Origin: Chitinophagaceae bacterium
GTDB taxonomy: Bacteria > Bacteroidota > Bacteroidia > Chitinophagales > Chitinophagaceae
Direction of reading: 5' to 3'
Assembly (NCBI GenBank): GCA_028288585.1
Contig: JAQBNL010000046.1
Span: forward strand, 1 to 64,000
Length of the DNA: 64,000 nt
In this document: positions 56,718 to 64,000 of the stretch, one piece after another
Position numbering within the stretch: the first letter of the stretch is position 1
How the letters are laid out: every line of letters begins with the position of its first letter
The notes under the pieces: generated by a model
Told to the model about the DNA's origin: nothing
What the model saw: only the letters and a program-made list of their open reading frames with translations
Database searches by the model: none
Position numbers and translations under genes: made by a program

Positions 56718-59450
56718 TCAAAGTTTGCAACAACCGGGTAATATGCATTTGCCAACTCCATCAGCATCTACAGGCTGGCAGGAAGCAGGGGTTATTAATT
56801 CTTTGTCCTGGCAATCGGGTACGCCATCACCATCTGAATCTTTAAGTAAACCACGGGCATCAACTTTGCATCCCCCAGTTAAAGTTTGAAGCGTGAATTT
56901 TAATCCCTCAACTACATCTCCCTCTTTATTAGGTAAAATAGTAAAAGATAAAACCGGTGAGGAAACCATTTGCAATTTTTTTAATTGTTCTGCATCAACC
57001 TGGGCCGTGTACTTGCCCGGTGCAAATCCCAAAAAATTAAAATAGCCATCTGCTTCTGTAAGCGTTTGTGCAATGAGTTGCAAATGGCTGTTATAGAAAT
57101 TAACAGTAATACGCCCAATGCCATTTATTCCTTTATCTGACTTATGATATACTTTACCAGACACTTCGCCCATTACTGTTATAGGAATTTGCACCAGGGT
57201 ATGATGGTTGGGATCAATGAAGATCTTAATTTTTTTCTTTTTTATTTCCCAGGCAATATTATCAAAGCCATTATCAAGTTCAAGGTAATAACCCATATAA
57301 GCATCAAGGCCAAGTACACGGATAATGGTATCACGCTTGTCACGTTCAATGTGCCCGCCATTAATATGGAATTTAAGATCAGCGATCTTTGGTTCATTTG
57401 GCTCACGCTGCCCGTTACCATTAAGATCGAGGAAGGGCAAAATAATTATTCCTCCTTTGCCAACATTGGTTTGATTGTTTACTGCAAAGTAATTTGTTTT
57501 TTTATCAATCACCATGCTCCCCCTGGCCGATTGAGTGGTGGTGGTAGTATTATTGCTTTGCCTTGCAGATAAAGAGGTTTGTGCAAAAGAAAAATTATAG
57601 CGCAAAGCCATTGCGATGTATTGATTATTGGCTGCTGTATTTTTTTCGTATGATACATTCATAAACCCTTGTTTAAAAATTTTTTTCTCTGCCTCAAATC
57701 TTACCATACTTATTTTTTGCTGATCATATTCATATTTTATCTGCGGTGTAATTTTTAAGCCATGCGGTAAACGGAAAGCAAATGAAAGATTGCTGTACAC
57801 TGTTGGCCGGCTTGCCCCTGTAATTTGTGCATATGTAGTAACATTGGAACTTACACCCCAAATTACTCCTGATAAAAGAAATTCAGCATTGGTGTATTTA
57901 TATTTTGGAAGCACAAATTGATTAACTGTAAAACGGGATAATCCCCTGAAGTTTTTGCCCCGAAATGGTACAGACACTACAGCCTTTTTTTCTTCCAGGT
58001 AACTGTTTTTGATGGCTGTTTGTCCCTTACTATATTTTATATAATTTAAATCGAACTGAATATTTGAAGGTAGCCGGTAACTCATAATTCCTTTTGACCT
58101 TACGCCATAAGTGTATTCGCCGGAGAGAAGCAGGTTTGAAGTAACCTGCATCGAAGCAGTTAAAAATGGCATGGCTTTGCCCGGTATAACTGATGATAAA
58201 TATTCTGCGCCACCACCAAAGGTTATATGCCTTGTTAATCCGTAATTAACCACACCACGTAAAAACCTGCTTTTCTGATTATCGTCTACTATACCTGCCG
58301 TCAAAGTATATTCTACCTGGTGCAGGGGAATAAAATTAAAAGGGATAGTGATGTATTGCTCACGGGTATTTTCTTCTCCCGATGTTCCATAAAAACGAAG
58401 CTTGATTATAGAATTGCCATACACCAATGGTATTTCAAAAGTGTAAAACCCGGAGGCATCTGCCCTGGTATAATTAACAAGCGCATTGTTTATATATAGC
58501 TCCACAATGCTTCCGGGTTCAGTTTTATCACTTACTGTATATGTTCCGTACGATTTACGATAAGTGGTTGGTGTATTAGTGAATTGTACTCCCGTAACGG
58601 GGGCATAAACAGATGATGTGGCCTGTGTAAATATTTTACCCAGGGTAACCTGTTTTAAAATAGCATTGTTATTGTTCACATACCTCCAGCGGTAATATTG
58701 TTCTTTAAATTTAAAAGGAATGTTGCTGTTATAATTCAAAAACAAATTTGTTTCTCCTCCTGCAACTATGGCCCCGATATTCAGATTAAGGCTGGTGTTG
58801 CTTACATTATTTTCCTGTATGGAATTTACCAGCCAGTCAGCTGCGCCTAAATGAAACAATGGAAAGCTTCTCTTTATAATAGTATCAGCTTTTATTTCGC
58901 CGTTTAGCTTATTGATATTCTGCCGCATCTGTTGCTGCCTTAACTCAATAATGGCAGGCAATTCCAACGTGGTACTTATGGTTACAGATAAGTCGCGAAA
59001 GCTATATGCACATTGTAACCCGAATACATTTCCAAAATGATCTGATCGTAAATAGAGATTGGTTTCTGTGCGGATAAGATCGCCTGGCTTAATACTAAAT
59101 GTTTTGCCCTGGTATACAATGTGGCTTTTATTTTTATCAATAAAGAATGTGGATTTCGGATTTATAAAAAATCCTTCTTCAGTATCAAGCCCGGATGAAA
59201 GCGTATTTTTTATTTTTAAAAAATCAAAAATCTGCTTTACGGGCAGATATACAATTTCGTTATGAATAATAGCCGGCAATTCTACACTGCCTATCCGCTG
59301 AACATTTACAGAAACTATAATTTCGTCATCTGCCTGGCAATGGGTAATACCGGGTTTAAAGAGTAACAGTACTAAAATAATATTTCGCCATGAAAGAACA
59401 TTGTTGCACCTGTAGTTCTTAAATGAAAAAAAAAAATTAATGGCAATCAT
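56718..59450 (-). CDS. Outer-membrane usher-like protein with C-terminal Asp/Cys-rich module
   Basis: A 910-aa outer-membrane protein. After a signal segment (about 18-40) and an N-terminal periplasmic region (about 42-170), a usher-like plug/linker segment reads GSIVELYINNALVNYTRADASGFYTFEIPLVYGNSIIKLRFYG (about 314-356). A long beta-barrel follows (about 380-650), then a CarboxypepD-like beta domain (about 770-870) and a C-terminal tail DSDGDGVPDCQDKELITPAS, CQPVDADGVGKC, PGCC. It probably exports subunits of a surface fibre and sits third in a DUF4402-chaperone-usher set. The tail matches a module of the OmpA-like protein at 24254-25696. Confidence 0.78.
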   Translation of the reverse strand: MIAINFFFSFKNYRCNNVLSWRNIILVLLLFKPGITHCQADDEIIVSVNVQRIGSVELPAIIHNEIVYLPVKQIFDFLKIKNTLSSGLDTEEGFFINPKSTFFIDKNKSHIVYQGKTFSIKPGDLIRTETNLYLRSDHFGNVFGLQCAYSFRDLSVTISTTLELPAIIELRQQQMRQNINKLNGEIKADTIIKRSFPLFHLGAADWLVNSIQENNVSNTSLNLNIGAIVAGGETNLFLNYNSNIPFKFKEQYYRWRYVNNNNAILKQVTLGKIFTQATSSVYAPVTGVQFTNTPTTYRKSYGTYTVSDKTEPGSIVELYINNALVNYTRADASGFYTFEIPLVYGNSIIKLRFYGTSGEENTREQYITIPFNFIPLHQVEYTLTAGIVDDNQKSRFLRGVVNYGLTRHITFGGGAEYLSSVIPGKAMPFLTASMQVTSNLLLSGEYTYGVRSKGIMSYRLPSNIQFDLNYIKYSKGQTAIKNSYLEEKKAVVSVPFRGKNFRGLSRFTVNQFVLPKYKYTNAEFLLSGVIWGVSSNVTTYAQITGASRPTVYSNLSFAFRLPHGLKITPQIKYEYDQQKISMVRFEAEKKIFKQGFMNVSYEKNTAANNQYIAMALRYNFSFAQTSLSARQSNNTTTTTQSARGSMVIDKKTNYFAVNNQTNVGKGGIIILPFLDLNGNGQREPNEPKIADLKFHINGGHIERDKRDTIIRVLGLDAYMGYYLELDNGFDNIAWEIKKKKIKIFIDPNHHTLVQIPITVMGEVSGKVYHKSDKGINGIGRITVNFYNSHLQLIAQTLTEADGYFNFLGFAPGKYTAQVDAEQLKKLQMVSSPVLSFTILPNKEGDVVEGLKFTLQTLTGGCKVDARGLLKDSDGDGVPDCQDKELITPASCQPVDADGVGKCILPGCCKL

Positions 59451-59491
59451 TATTAAAGTATGTACAGGTAGTTAAAAATGTTTTCCATTAT

Positions 59492-60334
59492 TTAATGCAA
59501 AATAATTTCTGTTTCTGCAAACATTGTTGGAAGTGCCTGATTGTAGTAAACAATATGCAGTTTGCCTGTATGATAATTAACACCATGAATATTATTTAAT
59601 CTGAAACTGAAATTGCGTATAGGATTGGGAGTATAAACTGCAATACCTTTTACTAAGCCTACACGAATTACTTTACCCTGCGGTGAAATATAATCAACAG
59701 AAATATCTCCATACACCGACATATTACCCGTGCGGTTAAAAGTAGCTTTAATCACTGCCACTGTATCTTTTACTATTTGAATGGCTGCATTTGAAAAACT
59801 TACTTTAGCATTAGATTCACCTGCCTGTATAATTACGGGCATTGAAATCCCGATAACCGGGATCACTTTTATGGATATGCCTGAGTCTTTACCGGGCTTT
59901 TTTTCTTCAAATGATTTTTCAGTTTGTACCGCTTTAAAATATAAATTAGAACGGTATTCTCCCGGTTCTAATTCGTTCCATTTTGTAACCTGTACTCTTA
60001 CTGTTTGCGAAGAGTTAGGCGCAAGTACAACATTGTGTGGAAAGAAACGCAAATACCCGTCTGCAAATTTTTGTGAAGAGTCAGGTTGAGTAATTTTTTC
60101 CAGTGAACCATCATCCTTCATCCTGTAATGTATCAGGGAAATATCATAACGGGCAGTGTCCTGTCCTATATTGGCAAGATTTAACGCGTACGATTTTTTG
60201 GAGCCATCAAAAACTACACGTTTAGGGGTGATCAACAAATTTCCCTGCGCCGATATTTTTAAAGATGCGCAAAGGGAGAAGAGGGATAATGCTGACAGCA
60301 TTATATAATGAACACTTGAAATGGATTTTTGCAT
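59492..60334 (-). CDS. PapD-like periplasmic fimbrial chaperone
   Basis: A 280-aa protein with a signal peptide (about 1-29, ending KISAQ). Two Ig-like domains follow: the first (about 35-150) carries the chaperone features LLITPKRVVFDGSKKSYALNLANIG, FFPHNVVLAPNSSQTVRVQV and GEYRSNLYFKA; the second is beta-rich (about 160-280). It should cap and deliver DUF4402-type subunits to the usher. It lies 41 nt upstream of the usher gene and 121 nt downstream of the subunit gene on the same strand. The palindrome at 60363 lies just before its start. Confidence 0.8.
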   Translation of the reverse strand: MQKSISSVHYIMLSALSLFSLCASLKISAQGNLLITPKRVVFDGSKKSYALNLANIGQDTARYDISLIHYRMKDDGSLEKITQPDSSQKFADGYLRFFPHNVVLAPNSSQTVRVQVTKWNELEPGEYRSNLYFKAVQTEKSFEEKKPGKDSGISIKVIPVIGISMPVIIQAGESNAKVSFSNAAIQIVKDTVAVIKATFNRTGNMSVYGDISVDYISPQGKVIRVGLVKGIAVYTPNPIRNFSFRLNNIHGVNYHTGKLHIVYYNQALPTMFAETEIILH

Positions 60335-60380
60335 TGGATATTGAACTTAGTTGGATATTGACTTAACAGTTAACTGTTAA
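60334..60380 (-). promoter_or_regulatory. Perfect 18-nt palindrome and short tandem repeat upstream of chaperone gene
   Basis: TTAACAGTTAACTGTTAA (60363-60380) is a perfect palindrome 29 nt before the chaperone ATG. Next to it TTGGATATTGA occurs twice with a 17-nt period (60334-60344, 60351-60361). These sit between the subunit terminator and the chaperone start. Confidence 0.6.
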
Positions 60381-60399
60381 ATGAAAAACCTGATCAATC

Positions 60400-60445
60400 A
60401 ATAATAAAAACACCCGGGAAGCTGCTACATGCGGCTTCCCGGGTG
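60400..60445 (-). terminator. Strong intrinsic terminator/attenuator after subunit gene
   Basis: CACCCGGGAAGC (60411-60422) pairs perfectly with GCTTCCCGGGTG (60434-60445). On the minus strand it is followed by TTTTTATT. It lies after the subunit gene and before the chaperone/usher genes, the usual arrangement that makes subunit in excess. Confidence 0.92.
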
Positions 60446-60455
60446 AAAGATTTTT

Positions 60456-60968
60456 TTAGTTATACGTTACTGTAACGTCAAAACCAGTAGATACATAAGC
60501 ACCTGCAGTTTGAGCTGCACCAACATGTAATGTTGCACCAACCTGAAAAGTTTCAGTACCCCCGGTTAAAGCGCCGGTTGAATTTTCTGTAAAATCAGTT
60601 AGGGCCATTGAAGTAGCCCCGCTTTTTGCAAGAACAACATCAGTATTGCCGGGTAATGTTACATAGTAAGTGAAACCTGCATCACCGGTAACTGTAAATT
60701 CAGCAGCAGTAGCAGTTACACCAGAAAGAAGTGTAACACCAGTTGGTGTAAGACCTGCATTGGTAGCTAAAACAACAGTTCCGCCGGCTGCACTTGCTAC
60801 TACGTTGCCAAAATTCATACTGGCCGTATTGCTTAAGGCAATAGGAGTAACGATGTTAGTAGCCGCAGTTGCATCTGAATTAGTTGCAGTTTGCTGAGCG
60901 AAAGAATTGCCTGAGAATGCTACCAGTAATACTGCAATAGCGATCATTTTGTTTTTTGTGTTTTTCAT
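60456..60968 (-). CDS. DUF4402 family pilin-like subunit
   Basis: Starting at the ATG at 60968 gives 170 aa; the frame to 61019 adds a non-signal prefix. The signal peptide (MKNTKNKMIAIAVLLVAFSGNSFAQ) is followed by a beta-sandwich: NTASMNFGNVVASAAGGTVVL, AEFTVTGDAGFTYYVTLPG and a final DVTVTYN strand. DUF4402 proteins resemble chaperone-usher pilins, and this one sits immediately before a chaperone and usher, so it is probably the major fibre subunit. The last strand would be the chaperone-recognised element. It ends at a strong terminator. Confidence 0.88.
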   Translation of the reverse strand: MKNTKNKMIAIAVLLVAFSGNSFAQQTATNSDATAATNIVTPIALSNTASMNFGNVVASAAGGTVVLATNAGLTPTGVTLLSGVTATAAEFTVTGDAGFTYYVTLPGNTDVVLAKSGATSMALTDFTENSTGALTGGTETFQVGATLHVGAAQTAGAYVSTGFDVTVTYN

Positions 60969-61176
60969 TGGTTTTTTTTGAATTTTAATTATAAAAATGA
61001 TACCAGGATTAGGTGTCATTTCGGGTGTAAAAATAGAAGGCAGATATTTTTAATCTTGTAATCGATGCATTATCTTTTTGTAGAAATACTGTAAATTTTT
61101 GTAGTTTTTTTGAGGCGAATTGATAGATGAAACCTGAGTACAATATGCCGATGTTATAAGTTTGGTTGGGCACTAC

Positions 61177-61350
61177 TTACAGCGAACTGTATTTCTTCAT
61201 AAACTCCAAAACGGTTTCTCCTGTTTTTCTTTTGAATAATCTAAAGCAATAAGATTTATCAATGCATCCAGGTCATCTGTAATTTTCGATACCAAAAATT
61301 TTTGAAAACACTAGTATTCTTTTCACTTCAAGATCTATCATGCGGATGAT
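61177..61350 (-). pseudogene. Frameshifted AraC-family HTH remnant
   Basis: The minus strand encodes, in three frames, pieces of one AraC C-terminus: MIDLEVKRILVFSK (near 61340-61300), VSKITDDL in another, and GCIDKSYCFRLFKRKTGETV followed by LEFMKKYSSL and TAA (61177-61179) in a third. The order matches the AraC/XylS pattern (LEAKRLL, VSKIADDLGF, KSYFxRLFKKxTGxTPLEF). No intact reading frame joins them, and nothing recognisable precedes it. It is a decayed gene. The rest of 61020-61557 shows no gene. Confidence 0.72.
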
Positions 61351-61368
61351 AACCTGTTAGGAGGGTTT

Positions 61369-61400
61369 ATTTAAACATGTTTTCATATCCTGTTTAAATA
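61369..61400. repeat. 10-bp inverted repeat
   Basis: TATTTAAACA (61369-61378) and TGTTTAAATA (61391-61400) are perfect inverted copies with a 12-nt spacer, just beyond the AraC remnant and 180 nt before the response regulator gene. Possible regulator site. Confidence 0.5.
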
Positions 61401-61581
61401 TTTATCGCTCATAAATATTTAGCAAAAATGGATATTAAATCAAACGCCGGCTTACTCAATATGCAATAAAAAATAAAATTATTTAGATAGCGTAGCTGTT
61501 ATACTACATTTCTTTGGTGCATACTCTTACATATATAATGCGATCAAAATCCAAACTTTGATTGATTCTTATTTAATTAAT

Positions 61582-61959
61582 ATGATGCAAAATAAAAAAC
61601 TACTTGTTCTTGTTGTGGATGATTCACAGTTAATGATAAATAAAATTAAAGAGCTGCTTGAGGAATCTGCCGGCATACAAAGAATAATAACTTCCAGCTC
61701 TTATGAAGAGGCTATTAAACTAATCGATGCTGAAGAACCCGATGTGGCATTGCTGGATATAAACCTGCCTTTTTTTAAAAGTGGCATAGATATTTTAAGA
61801 TACATAAAACAAAATTTTCAAAAAACTAAAATTATTATGTTCACTAACGAGGTAAGTGAATATCATAAAGACTTATGTTTAAAATTGGGTGCCAGTCATT
61901 TTGTAGATAAGTCCGTGGGCTTTGATTCACTTTCCCAATTGGTTTGTTCTTTAAATTGA
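61582..61959 (+). CDS. Stand-alone response regulator receiver protein
   Basis: The ATG at 61582 is used; the frame opens with TTG at 61558, which would add 8 residues. About 125 aa of receiver domain only: acidic pair VVDDSQLM (13-14), phospho-acceptor D59 (ALLDINLPFF), Thr-containing MFTNE and a Lys in FVDKS. No output domain. It probably acts by binding a partner, like CheY or Spo0F types. The sensor is not adjacent. Confidence 0.85.
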   Translation: MMQNKKLLVLVVDDSQLMINKIKELLEESAGIQRIITSSSYEEAIKLIDAEEPDVALLDINLPFFKSGIDILRYIKQNFQKTKIIMFTNEVSEYHKDLCLKLGASHFVDKSVGFDSLSQLVCSLN

Positions 61960-62219
61960 ATTCAGTAATTGCAGGCTGGGCTTATAAAGCAGCCTGACGT
62001 ATCTGAATCAATTGCTTTTTGCAAAGCTGATCTTATAATAGAAAATTACTTCAATTGGTTTGTACAATTTATGTATAAACACCTTAACACTTATGCAAAT
62101 AAATAGAAGAATTACTTAGTAGTTTTTCGATATGTATATTAATAATTTCAATATACCTTGGCGCTTTGAAATCCATCCTCTGAGTTATTTCATTCCAAAA
62201 TTTTTTGAAGTCTTTTATT

Positions 62220-62858
62220 ATGGCAAATATTTTACTTGCAGATGATCACGAAATAATAAGATCAGGATTAAAAATATTTATTGAGCATCATATGCCTCAT
62301 GCAGTTATTGATGAAGCGTGGGACGGTAATTCTGCTTTTGAAAAAATTAAAGAAAAAGATTACCAGCTAATTATACTTGATGTAAATATGCCGCACACTG
62401 ATTCATTTGGTTTGGTAAGTAATATTATTGCGCTCAGGCCTGAAGCAAACATTTTAATGTTCAGTATGAATGCTGAAGACATATATGCCAAAAAATATTT
62501 ACAACTTGGTGTAAAAGGATATTTAAGCAAGGCATCATCCGAAGCGGAAATAAGAAATGCCATTGATAATGTTATAAACGCCAAAAAATATATAAGCCCT
62601 GAATTAATGCAAATGCTTACCGAAGAGGCGCTTGGTAAACGATCAAATAATCCCTTTGACGATCTGTCACCAAGAGAATTTGAAATAGTTATGCATCTTA
62701 TAAGAGGGGAATCTATATCAGAAATATGCCAGGCCCTAACGCTGCATTCATCTACTGTGGGTACATTCAAAGCAAGAATATTTCAAAAACTTCACTGCAC
62801 TAATATTATTGATCTGCTTGCAATGGCAAAAGCATATAATATAATTTCCCCTGATTGA
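62220..62858 (+). CDS. NarL/FixJ-family response regulator
   Basis: I use the ATG at 62220 (the frame opens with TTG at 62205). 212 aa: receiver (about 3-118) with LADDHE, phospho-acceptor D54 (LIILDVNMPH) and a Lys near LSKASS; LuxR-type HTH (about 145-205; LSPREFEIVMHLIRGESISEICQALTLHSSTVGTFKARIFQKL). No kinase is adjacent before it; the MEDS sensor starting at 63245 is a possible partner. Confidence 0.9.
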   Translation: MANILLADDHEIIRSGLKIFIEHHMPHAVIDEAWDGNSAFEKIKEKDYQLIILDVNMPHTDSFGLVSNIIALRPEANILMFSMNAEDIYAKKYLQLGVKGYLSKASSEAEIRNAIDNVINAKKYISPELMQMLTEEALGKRSNNPFDDLSPREFEIVMHLIRGESISEICQALTLHSSTVGTFKARIFQKLHCTNIIDLLAMAKAYNIISPD

Positions 62859-63244
62859 TTTTCTTATAAATAATTACAGTTTTTGCCGCACAATATTTTG
62901 CGGGATTGTATCAGTTTGAAAATTATTTGCCACTGATTATACAAATTTCCACTGATACACTACCCAAGTCTGTGCAATCCGTGGCTTATTAAATCGAAAC
63001 TGATACACTACCTGATTTACTACTATAATCCTCATAATTTTTTTATCTTTATTATTCAAATGCCACGGCCTTAACTGGGATAACACGAACCCAATTCTAT
63101 GGAAAATTGTAAGTTATTGTAGTACAATTTTTGATATTTTAATGATTGCCGTACTCCATGAAAAGTTACTTAAAACAAGATCGCCTCTGAAAATTTATTC
63201 TGCAATGTGAAAATAATAGTTCCTGGAAATTTTAAATGTAACTA
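62859..63244. other. Intergenic with dispersed-repeat-like segments
   Basis: 386 nt with no gene. ACTGATACACTACC occurs twice (62951-62964, 62999-63012). GTCTGTGCAATCCGTGGC (62968-62985) resembles a short sequence often seen between genes in Bacteroidota. It may be a small non-coding dispersed repeat. Confidence 0.45.
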
Positions 63245-64000
63245 ATGTCAGAATTAAGAAAAACAGGAATTGAAGTACTGGGAGAAATACCCTGGGGGTC
63301 ACACTTTTGTACCTTCTACGAAACAAAACAGGATCTGCTCGATACCATAGTTCCCTTTTTCAAAGCCGGGTTGGCAAGTAACGAATTCTGTTTATGGGTG
63401 ATCTCCGACTCCCAGCTAATTTCAATGGAAGACGCAAAAGAGCTAATGAAAAAGGCCATTCCTGACTTTGACAGGCATAGCTCGGAGGGAAATTTTGAAA
63501 TCCTCAACGGGCGTGACTGGTACCTGGAAGATGATGTATTCCATTCAGAGAGAGCATTGAGTGAGTTGAGCGCAAAACTTAAACGGGCATTGTCTCTCGG
63601 GTATGAAGGTATGCGGGCTTCCGGGGATTTGTCATGGCTGGTAGAAAAGTATTGGAAAGATTTTAGCAACTACGAAAAACAGCTCAACAGTTCCATTATC
63701 GATCTGCGTATTATGGTGTTGTGTACCTATCCACTGGTAAAAAGCGGCGCTGCTGAAGTACTTGACGTTGTACAATCGCACCAGTTTGCCATAGCAAGAC
63801 GAAAAGGAGAATGGGAAGTGATTGAAACTGCCATGTTGATAAAAGCGCAGGCTGAAATACAAAGACTTAATAAACAGTTACAGGACACCAAAATAAAAAC
63901 CCGCAGGCCATTTGTAATTTTGAACTATTTACTATCCGTCTTGTCAGTTGGTGCCGCACTAATCATTGCACGATGGCTGGACGTCAACATGGTTACTGCG
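63245..64000 (+). CDS. MEDS-domain membrane sensor, start only
   Basis: Open from the ATG at 63245 to the window end (252 codons), so truncated by the window. Residues about 10-180 are a MEDS sensory domain (IPWGSHFCTFYETKQDLLDTI and PFFKAGLASNEFCLWV). A coiled coil (about 195-220) and the first membrane helix (FVILNYLLSVLSVGAALIIARW, about 226-247) follow. MEDS domains sense small molecules or redox in kinases and regulators. A kinase domain beyond the edge is likely but not seen. Confidence 0.82.
   Translation, partial: MSELRKTGIEVLGEIPWGSHFCTFYETKQDLLDTIVPFFKAGLASNEFCLWVISDSQLISMEDAKELMKKAIPDFDRHSSEGNFEILNGRDWYLEDDVFHSERALSELSAKLKRALSLGYEGMRASGDLSWLVEKYWKDFSNYEKQLNSSIIDLRIMVLCTYPLVKSGAAEVLDVVQSHQFAIARRKGEWEVIETAMLIKAQAEIQRLNKQLQDTKIKTRRPFVILNYLLSVLSVGAALIIARWLDVNMVTA

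Overview
The window looks like a chromosomal segment of a Bacteroidota bacterium, most likely Chitinophagaceae or a near relative. The grounds are low GC, SusC/SusD pairs, GH97, a T9SS type A sorting domain, SprB, DUF11 and DUF4402 proteins, two-component propeller kinases, and a type II-C Cas9 with 48-nt repeats. No transposase, integrase or phage gene was seen.

Layout. 0-10 kb: a compact sus-like polysaccharide utilization locus on the minus strand (SusR-like membrane regulator, SusC, SusD, GH97 alpha-glucosidase). 10-15 kb: two secreted caspase-fold proteins, one fused to a long TPR array, transcribed toward each other. 15-23 kb: housekeeping genes (TPR membrane protein, tRNA-Leu(CAA), hscB, a saccharopine-dehydrogenase-like enzyme, a TrmN6-like methylase, lipB, an ACC-deaminase-like PLP enzyme, a nucleotidyltransferase). 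23-32 kb: small envelope/stress proteins, an OmpA-like protein, and a tight minus-strand operon (S9 peptidase, alpha/beta hydrolase, papain-like candidate, lipoprotein), then a dienelactone hydrolase. 32.6-34.2 kb: a HEPN-domain protein divergent from an XRE regulator.

34.2-43.9 kb: a complete type II-C CRISPR-Cas locus with 46 full 48-nt repeats, cas2, cas1 and cas9 (1458 aa). A tracrRNA is readable just upstream of cas9 on the opposite strand. A fragment of a second cas1 start sits between cas9 and cas1. A 19-bp palindrome separates cas1 from cas2. The array repeat itself contains a plausible Bacteroidota promoter.

44-61 kb: a surface-protein region. A propeller histidine kinase and its NarL-type regulator are followed by a 1859-aa secreted beta-helix/matrixin-like protein, a DUF11/T9SS protein and a PID-CTERM mini-protein. 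On the opposite strand is a chaperone-usher-type set (DUF4402 subunit, PapD-like chaperone, usher). The usher ends in the same Asp/Cys-rich module that the OmpA-like protein at 24-25.7 kb carries. One palindrome with a CCCC/GGGG core lies upstream of both the kinase and the giant protein, suggesting a small regulon. 61-64 kb: an AraC remnant, two response regulators and the start of a MEDS-domain sensor.

Functions come from motifs and family knowledge read by eye. No alignment, HMM or folding program was run.
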